This document shows positions 57,664-64,000 of a stretch of 64,000 bases of DNA, in pieces; position 1 is the stretch's first letter; each line of letters begins with the position of its first letter. Position numbers and translations under genes: made by a program. Origin of the DNA: Meandrina meandrites (lineage: Eukaryota > Cnidaria > Anthozoa > Scleractinia > Meandrinidae); the NCBI GenBank assembly GCA_963693305.1, contig OY855905.1, positions 24,727,937 through 24,791,936 on the forward strand. Reading direction: 5' to 3'. The notes under the pieces were generated by a model. It searched no databases. It was not told where the DNA came from and was given only the letters and a program-made list of their open reading frames with translations.

Positions 57664-58680
57664 ATGTCTGCAAGTGGCGATTTTCCGCTACCATTGGTAA
57701 TATCATTCGTCGTGTTTTATTTCTCGGTATTCATTTTGTCCATACTTGGTAATACTTGGGTTATAGTGACGTGCTACAAGACCTTGAAGCGAAAAAACGT
57801 TTCTTTGATGTGGTTCGTGCTCAACTTGGCGACTGCAGATCTCCTGTTTACTTTGCTTACCATCTTCAACGGCATAGCTTTTTTGTGGCGCTGGGTTGGA
57901 GGTGAAATCGTTTGTAAGTTACATGGTTTCCTCGTTGAGACGACTTACACGGCTTCGATCACTACTCTTGTGGTGATCAGCCACGAAAGACTAACAGCCA
58001 TTGCAGACCCCTTGAACGCAAGAGCAAGAAACTTCTCAAGCAAAGGTTATCGCAAAGTGCTGATAGTCTGGGGATTTTGTTTGGCTGCCTGCTCACCCTT
58101 ACTGGCCTTGTACCGGCTAAATCTTAACGAGCGAGGTGAAATAGAGTGCAATAATATAGCATGGGGAGATATTGGTCGACAGGTCTTCTATAGCCTACAT
58201 GCTATATTTTTCTTTGCTTTACCATTGTCGTATATGATATTTTCGCAAAGTAAAATATTTCTTGCACTTCGTACAAGAAGAATCGCTCCAACTCAACTTT
58301 TGCGGCGTGTGGAGACATCTAATGCGCGACATAAGAAGGTTGCCAAAACGCTTCTTGCCCTAACAGTTGCCTTTGTTTTCTGCTGGTCCCAATTTATGGT
58401 TAATAGAACTCTAATGTATTTTTATTTAGCTCGACCCGATGGAATTTGGAGAACTGCTCAGCTGCTGATCTGTCTTAATGCCGTATTAGATCCAATAATG
58501 TACGGTGTTTACGGTGGAAACCTCAAAACAATCTTACGAGGATGTTGTTGCAAGCCTTTTAAAAGAATGCATCAGGGCGGGTCCGCTAGTGTTTTGTCCC
58601 ATAACAAGACACAGTTGATAACGTATAATACTGTGCAAGTGGAGCACCCAGTCATGCTCAGAGAAATTAATTCGTGCTGA
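57664..58680 (+). CDS. Class A GPCR, orphan, with CWSQ in TM6
   Basis: An intact single-exon receptor of 338 residues and the only array member on the plus strand. It has LGN with Asn30, NLATADL with Asp59, Cys84 and Cys162 for the disulfide, SHERLTA (106-112), DPIMY in TM7 (276-280) and a GGNLKTILRG helix 8 ending in a Cys triplet (294-296), a likely palmitoylation site. TM6 reads FCWSQF: the otherwise invariant proline is Gln243 (CAA at 58390-58392; one base from CCA). The tail of about 40 residues carries Ser, Thr and His. The frame is open 32 codons further up (57568), but MSASGDFPL aligns with the paralog starts. Confidence 0.92.
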   Translation: MSASGDFPLPLVISFVVFYFSVFILSILGNTWVIVTCYKTLKRKNVSLMWFVLNLATADLLFTLLTIFNGIAFLWRWVGGEIVCKLHGFLVETTYTASITTLVVISHERLTAIADPLNARARNFSSKGYRKVLIVWGFCLAACSPLLALYRLNLNERGEIECNNIAWGDIGRQVFYSLHAIFFFALPLSYMIFSQSKIFLALRTRRIAPTQLLRRVETSNARHKKVAKTLLALTVAFVFCWSQFMVNRTLMYFYLARPDGIWRTAQLLICLNAVLDPIMYGVYGGNLKTILRGCCCKPFKRMHQGGSASVLSHNKTQLITYNTVQVEHPVMLREINSC

Positions 58681-59146
58681 TGGACTGAATGCAGGCAGAA
58701 CCCTTTCTGCATTTAGACATTGACTTTTGTAACCTAGAACCGGCGCAGCCCACTCAACACAATTATATTGTCGGAGAATGTGGGCGAATGGCTTTTACAT
58801 ATTGTCCGCGAATGGGGTTGGTGCGGCATGCTGTTTGAGAACAGTTTTTGGAGACTTGGTAGAAGCGAAATAGTAGATCTCAATTAGTTTTCAACAAAAG
58901 ACAGTGGATAATAGAAGAAATTAAGAGAATGTCAACTATAAATGGACGAGGGAAGCACATTAAAGGCGAATCAATGGGCAACCGAAAGAACATATGATCA
59001 ATGTAATGTTCGTGTGTGAACATAGGTCAACATAGTGTTGGAGGATTTTGTTGCGGTGTATGTCCATGACTCTTGTAGCAGTCATATAAGCATGTACGTA
59101 CGTGAACTGATATATAATCGATTTATTACATGTATGCATTATTTAT

Positions 59147-59350
59147 GGCGGCAGCGTGACCGAGTGGCTTAGGACGCTGGTGCTGTAATCCGGAGGTCTC
59201 GGGTTCAAGCCCTCCACCCCGCCACTGGCTGGATTTTTGCTCGGTCGTCCCGAGTTCACATCCTCAGTCACGCTTTGTATATAGCCAACTGGTCTGCCTC
59301 CTCCCTGTTGGGGTTTTTAACTGTGTTATACAATGTTCATTTAAAATATA
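59147..59350 (+). mobile_element. tRNA-derived SINE
   Basis: The 5' part is tRNA-like: GGCGGCAGCGTGACCGAGTG with an A box (GTGACCGAGTGG) and a B box (GGTTCAAGCCC), closing with CCCCGCCA, which pairs with the first bases. The body follows with TAGCCAACTGGTCTGCCTCC and GTTGGGGTTTTTAACTG, features I recognise from anthozoan SINEs. It ends in AT-rich sequence near 59350. The anticodon arm does not pair well, and the tRNA-unrelated body follows directly, so it is a SINE rather than a functional tRNA gene. Confidence 0.8.
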
Positions 59351-59833
59351 TGTTTCCTCTCTTTCAGTGGCATGCCTGTAAACTAGCTATCTCGAAGCGA
59401 TATGTTGCTAAGTACATAACCACTATAAACATTACATTTTTTGACATTTAAACTATTTATGACATGTATTACAACATGTTTGTATTACGACATTAATACA
59501 TGATATAGCTCAGACATGTTGTAATCACACTGGGTGGTAAAATAATAACTAAATTTTGATGGTTATGACATTAAAAAGCAAGCTATGACAGCCAGAGACT
59601 GATTTGCCTCGTTATTTTATAACGTGGCTCAGATTACATAAGCTCAAATTAGAGGGAACCACTCCAAATAACCTCTTTGTTTTTCTTTAATCCATGCAGC
59701 CAATTTTCGAAATTAGATAATTTGCAATATCATTGTAAATTCCGTAATCAAATTTATAAAATATGATTATAACACCTAAGGGTAAATATGAAACAAGCTG
59801 TACGCATGCAACGTCATTTCATATGACGTCACG

Positions 59834-59935
59834 GCAGCCATATTGGTGTTCCAAAATAAAGAAACGGCGGCCATATTGGTGTACCAAGCCATTCCTCCGG
59901 AAATAAAAATCAATTTAGTAAGCCAATATGGCCGC
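59834..59935. repeat. Cluster of GCCATATTGG motifs
   Basis: GGCAGCCATATTGGTGT (59833), GGCGGCCATATTGGTGT (59867) and the inverted CCAATATGGCCGC (59923) lie within 100 bp, next to TGACGTCA-like and CACGTG words. The same core appears at the LINE start (47055-47078). It could be a short mobile element or a regulatory cluster. Confidence 0.45.
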
Positions 59936-60298
59936 TGGTCACGTGAGTGAAAACACTCTATCCCTTGGTTTATGATAGGATGAATGTACGAATACAAGTA
60001 TATCATCGGCGCAAGTATTCATATATAATTTATCAAAACATTACTTCTTGGAATGTGCTGCATTGAGATTTCATATACGAGTGATACACCATCTTTATAT
60101 CAAATTTTACCACCTTAACAAGCACTACATTAAGTAACTCAAAGCTTAATTGTCTCGTGTATCTGAATACGTGCTCCAAATTTTATGAATATTGGTAAGA
60201 AATTAGAAAATGGGTATGTGAGGCCGAAGATTTTTTCTTAACGAAATGCAATTACAAACACAAGTAACTAAAATAAGACCACAGTTCTAATGACTTCC

Positions 60299-61831
60299 TC
60301 AGCGGCGTCCCCTTGGAAACACATTTTCTTTCATGTAGTTAATTACGTTGCCTGCAGGCCGGTATCGACCAACTACGAACGTTAGACTCCCATCCGCGGT
60401 TTTCGCTCGCCCCATTCCTAGCTCTTTACTGTCTTTCCACACGACCTGAGTAAAATGGCCAGTGCCTCCCTGCCATCCACCTCGAGAGAAGTTGTAATCC
60501 TTATACTCGTCATACCTATGATAGTAGAGTGGAATACGTCATGTCACTGCTAGTACAGAGTTTGACGTCATTACAGTTCAGTTTGCATTTCCTTGACAAT
60601 TAATAAGAGAAAGCAATGAAAAGTCACGACGGACATTTGTCACCTCAAGAAAAACGGAGAAATCACGTAATCTTTATTCGTTTCTTTTGTCCGCATTTTT
60701 TAATGTATATCTCTTAGATAATCGGAGTTTTTTCTTTATCCTACGACAGAGGATTTTGGCTTGCTAAAAGCTATAGAATTTCGATATGTATTTACACAAT
60801 TATGACACAGTCACAGAAACACTCTAAATGAAATGGTTAGTGTCGTTCTTCTGTACCTAATTGTGGAAAAGCGATTTGGCGAAATAATTCGTGATCATCC
60901 ATCTCCCGTATTCCAAAGCTCGTATCGCTCAGGAAACCAATTATATAATCAAAACGCGTCTTTTTAGCATGAACCAGTTTTCCATTTAATAATATTACTC
61001 TAAAGCTTGCTTGTTTGTTTGTTTGTCTGTTTGTTTGCTTGCTTGTTTGATTGTTTCGCTCAAGAGGATAGCACTTACCACATGGTAGTGGCTTGCTCTC
61101 CAGCAGAATCAAATTTTCCAGTAAACATGGCTATGTTTTCTCCAGCCTCCTTTCTTTCGCTCTTGCTCGAATGCTGCAATGTGCGGGCTCGTGCAAGTTT
61201 CTCAGCCCAGGCCTGTGCTTCCCTAGCAAGGTCGTCTGCCCACTTTAAAGGTGGAACGCCGTGCATAGAACGAAATTTGTTGTGTGTGTCCAGAGACTGT
61301 TTCGGAAATGGTCCTTTAGGAGATGATGTGGCTGAGCTGGAAGGTGTAAATCTGTCTGGTAATTAAAAAGGAAAACAAAAATAAAAATTAATATTTATTA
61401 GGAATTTTATCTGTAAAGGAGTACGCCGTATTTTTGGCATGATTTTGTTTTTCTACTCCCTCTAAAGTACATAGCGAAGAGATCTTTCTACCGTTTATGC
61501 GAGGTTGGCTTTTTGTCTAGATAAGTATTTAGTTACTCAAAACTTAGCTCCACTTAATCTGATGTCACTTGGTATCCTGCTTAACTTTACCCGCTCATTT
61601 TTACTGAATGAACTTAAAATTTTATCCCGAATGTTGAGCCCATCTGTTTTCGTTCTTTTTAGTTTTTCTTTTCTTAGTCAGGTCTCGACTTAGCAATCAT
61701 GGGAATCGGTTCTTCATCAATTTGTGCGCTCAATTATGCTTTTACCATGGGATCATAGGAACATTCTTTTTCGTACCTGATGTAGTGCTCCTGGGATTCT
61801 GGCTGCTCCATGAAGTTGAGGAAGATGTTGG
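60299..61831 (-). CDS. CAP/SCP domain protein, GAPR-1-like (3' exons)
   Basis: Three exons join in frame: 61831-61777 (55 nt), 61355-61079 (277 nt) and 60515-60299 (217 nt, stop TGA). All have GT/AG boundaries. The first encodes a Ser/Thr-rich linker (PTSSSTSWSSQN). The second continues it (FTPSSSATSSPKG), then starts the CAP domain with LDTHNKFRSMHGVPPLKW, GENIAMF and the TTMW end. The third has YDEYKDYNF, the CAP signature GHFTQVVW and GRYRPAGNVINYMKENVF, then stops. The domain is like that of Golgi-associated plant pathogenesis-related protein 1, a CAP protein; the putative catalytic His and Glu positions are retained. The function of CAP proteins is varied (secreted or lipid-binding). The 5' exons are not certain; candidates lie at 62.4-63.5 kb, and the true start is probably beyond or near the right edge. 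Confidence 0.85.
61003..61057. repeat. (TTTG)n microsatellite in a CAP gene intron
   Basis: An imperfect TTTG/CTTG repeat, just inside the donor side of the intron between the last two CAP exons. Open frames across it are artefacts. Confidence 0.8.
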
Positions 61832-62430
61832 CTGAGCTAAATTCATTATCGAGAACACACTTTCAGTATTGCTGTCATGAAGAGTAGTAAATTGAATGAT
61901 CCAGTAACTCCAGATCATTGCAAAAAGAAATTAAACAAACGATTTTTAACAGTTTTTTTTCTTTTTCCTTTTTTATACTGCTTATACGTTTTGACGATAC
62001 AGTCAAAATATTAACACTATCTAAACTTACACTGTTAACAAGTTAATTACTTATCAACTACCTACAATACGATTAGCTTACACTACTTGCAATACAATGA
62101 CTTACATTGATAACGATGCAGTTATAAGTACAGGCATCACTCGCATTACTTACAATCCAAATATTTACACTACTTGCAATAAGATTACTAATAATAAAGA
62201 ACAAGGGATAATTTAAATGGAAAAACAGCTACAATTACAATTAACACAAAAAAGTAGTGACAGTTGCAATCCAACCTTTATGACTTCGTCACGTAACAGA
62301 AACGCTTTTCGCATTGCAAGAGTCGATTCTTATTTGCGTGAACAATTCAAATCCGCTCTTAGGGTTTCTTTATTTAGTATTTGTTTTCTTTTTCCCTTGT
62401 TTGTCAAACAATGAACTATGAATACATTAC

Positions 62431-62469
62431 CATTTCGCTCCCACCGGTCCGTTCTATCATTGAAAGGGT
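62431..62469 (-). other. Candidate 39-nt micro-exon of the CAP gene
   Basis: TTTACAG precedes and GTAATG follows a 39 nt segment beginning ACCCTTTCAATG. It is a multiple of three and open in the phase needed to join the 55 nt exon at 61831. Near copies lie at 63208-63246 and 63431-63460, each with the same splice borders. Confidence 0.5.
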
Positions 62470-62865
62470 CTGTAAAGAAAGAAGCACTAATTTAATACAT
62501 TGTGCCTGTAAACCAATCAAAACTCAGGAATTGCAATATACCATGGCTAGTTTTTATTAATCCTTAATATGCTAAATTTACTCCAAAAAAAAAAACGTTT
62601 TTGTAACCGTTAAATTGATTTTTCTGGCGCTACGGTGCTAAATTTCTCTAAACTTTGCCAGAAATGCATTTTCTTACACTGCAGTAAGATTTTGACGAAG
62701 ATTTCATGTAAAAATGTACAATATCTTACTTTGGCGCATGCGCGCATTAGTTTTTCTTTTCTTAGTCAGGTCTCGACTTAGCAATCATGGGAATCGGTTC
62801 TTTAGCAGTTTGTGCGCTCAATTATGCTTTTGCCATGAGATCATAGGGAACGTTCTTTTTCCTAC

Positions 62866-62920
62866 CTGATGTAGTGGTCCTGGTTTTCTGGCTGCTCCAT
62901 GAAGTTGTGGAAGATGTTGG
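62866..62920 (-). other. Duplicate of the 55-nt CAP exon
   Basis: The same length and splice borders (CTCAG before, GTAGG after) as the exon at 61777-61831, with about five substitutions; it encodes PTSSTTSWSSQKTRTTTS. It lies in a tandemly duplicated segment (offset 1089 bp). Because 55 is not a multiple of three, including both copies would shift the CAP frame, so the copies can only be alternatives or one is a relic. Confidence 0.6.
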
Positions 62921-63207
62921 CTGAGCTAAATTAATTATCGAGAACATACTTTTAGTATTGTTATCATGAAGAGTAGCAAAATGATCCAGTATCTCCAAAA
63001 TAATTAAAAAAAGGAATTAAACAGACGATTATTAATTAACAGTTGCAATTCTACCTTTATGACATCGTCACGTAATATCGGAAGCTATATTTGAAAGAGT
63101 CGATTCTTATTTGCGTGAGCAATTCAAATCCGCTCCTTAGATTTCTTTATTTAATATTTGTTTACTTTTCCCCTTGTTTGTCAAACAATGAACCATGAAT
63201 ACATTAC

Positions 63208-63246
63208 CATTTCTCTCCCACCGGTCCCTTCTATCATTGTAAGGGT
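63208..63246 (-). other. Second 39-nt micro-exon candidate
   Basis: A copy of the segment at 62431-62469 with a few substitutions, the same TTTACAG acceptor and GTAATG donor, and an open frame. Confidence 0.45.
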
Positions 63247-63430
63247 CTGTAAAGAAAGAAGTAATCATTTAATACACTGTGCCTGTAAACCAATCAAAAA
63301 CTCAGCAATTACAATATACCATGGCTAGTTTTTAATAATAATCTATTATACACTTATTGCATTCGTCTGTTATTTAGTATTTGTTTTCTTTTCCCCTTGA
63401 TTATCGAACAATGAACCATGAATACATTAC

Positions 63431-63460
63431 CATTTCGCTCCCTTCTATCGTTGAAAGGGT
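63431..63460 (-). other. Third micro-exon candidate, 30 nt
   Basis: A copy of the 39 nt segment lacking nine internal bases, so still a multiple of three. Splice borders are retained. The lack of any frame-breaking change among three copies supports, but does not prove, coding use. Confidence 0.45.
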
Positions 63461-63560
63461 CTGTAAAGAAAGAAGCAATCATTTAACACATTGTGCCTGT
63501 AAACCAATCAAAACTCAGGAATTGCAATATAGCATGGCTAGTTTGTATTAATAATCTAGT

Positions 63561-64000
63561 ATACACTTATTGCATTTGTCCGATCCCAATGTATATTTCC
63601 ATATATTAGGCGAGGATGATCAAAAGCATTTTATTGCACCGAAAAAATTTCCCCAATCAATAGCAAATCAATAGAAAACCATTTAATAAAAATGAAATGA
63701 AATAACTTTTATTAAAAACTGCAATTTAAATAAAATTGAAATGAAAAATCTTTTATTCGAAAATGCAAAAAGGCTCAAAACAGAACAAAACAAGCACTAC
63801 GAAAACTACATTCTATCGGTACTTTTGTTTAATAACCGTTGGTGACTTGTAAGGAATTACGCTAATCGTCTTGAAATGAGTAGCTCCGGTCTAAAGAGAA
63901 CTGATCTAGGAAACTAATGTTTTTTTTTTTTCGATCTACTGATGCGCTGAGCACCATTTCTGGAAAATATGTTGGTCCAAAAGCCTTTTTTTTTTTTCAA
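63561..64000. other. Right edge, no gene seen
   Basis: AT-rich sequence with a local repeat (AACTTTTATTAAAAACTGC and AATCTTTTATTCGAAAATGC blocks). On the minus strand AATAAA words occur, which could mark the 3' end of a neighbouring gene or just composition. Upstream exons of the CAP gene may lie beyond the edge. Confidence 0.4.

Larger units (their letters stand above)
58681..60298. other. Intergenic between receptor and CAP gene
   Basis: Holds a tRNA-derived SINE (59147-59350), a small inverted repeat (TTACAACATGT at 59469 and its complement at 59514) and a cluster of GCCATATTGG motifs (59834-59935). No coding gene was seen. Confidence 0.6.
61660..63560. repeat. Tandem duplication within CAP gene introns
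   Basis: AGTTTTTCTTTTCTTAGTCA and the following sequence through the 55 nt exon occur at 61662 and again at 62751 (offset 1089). Sequence around the micro-exon occurs three times (62415, 63193, 63414), each time with GTGCCTGTAAACCAATCAAA about 50 bp beyond. Copies have diverged by indels. Confidence 0.75.

Noticed and set aside
59147..59224. A functional tRNA gene
   Set aside because: A and B boxes are present, but the anticodon arm pairs poorly and a SINE body follows directly.
62866..62920. Use of both 55 nt exons in one CAP transcript
   Set aside because: Including both would shift the reading frame ahead of the CAP domain.

Overview
This is a eukaryotic window, most likely from an anthozoan cnidarian, probably a reef coral. 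The base composition is AT-rich. It carries intronless class A receptor genes in tandem, one multi-exon gene with GT/AG splice sites, a CR1/L2-type LINE, Penelope-like element (PLE) fragments, a tRNA-derived SINE whose body resembles coral SINEs I know, and several short terminal-inverted-repeat elements. The taxon is inferred from element and gene style and was not searched.

Layout: 1-2146 is an 11-12 bp minisatellite running off the left edge, interrupted by a dispersed repeat. From 3.1 to 49 kb lies a one-direction (minus strand) array of eleven single-exon seven-transmembrane receptor loci, at 3.1, 7.9, 11.9, 15.5, 18.8, 22.0, 24.9, 29.3, 33.9, 39.7 and 48.1 kb. A twelfth receptor sits alone on the plus strand at 57.6 kb. 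Two subfamilies are visible: one with SFERLKA at the end of TM3 (7.9, 11.9, 39.7, 48.1 kb) and one with SYERLKA, HQRLKA, TYQRLKA or SHERLTA (the rest). A full-length-looking LINE (43.5-47.2 kb) lies between the 39.7 and 48.1 kb receptors. At 60.3-63.5 kb the minus strand holds the 3' exons of a CAP/SCP (GAPR-1-like) gene with duplicated small exons.

The main result is how the receptor array grows. Two loci are mosaics of their two neighbours. The receptor at 18.8 kb has the C-terminal half of the 22.0 kb gene and the N-terminal half of the 15.5 kb gene; the three copies are spaced exactly 3254 bp apart. The receptor at 29.3 kb has the C-terminal part of the 33.9 kb gene and the N-terminal part of the 24.9 kb gene. 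Both cases, and their flanks, fit unequal crossover inside the coding region. Decay is also visible: a nonsense codon (15.5 kb), a 4-bp frameshift removing helix 8 and the tail (7.9 kb), and a PLE insertion that replaced the tail of the 24.9 kb receptor. The 57.6 kb receptor lacks the usual TM6 proline.

Both PLE fragments carry a hammerhead-ribozyme-like core in the same orientation as their coding remnant. The LINE protein carries a 2A-like GDIQQNPGP motif. The remaining intergenic DNA shows AT-rich sequence and degenerate local duplications, with no further gene that I can support.
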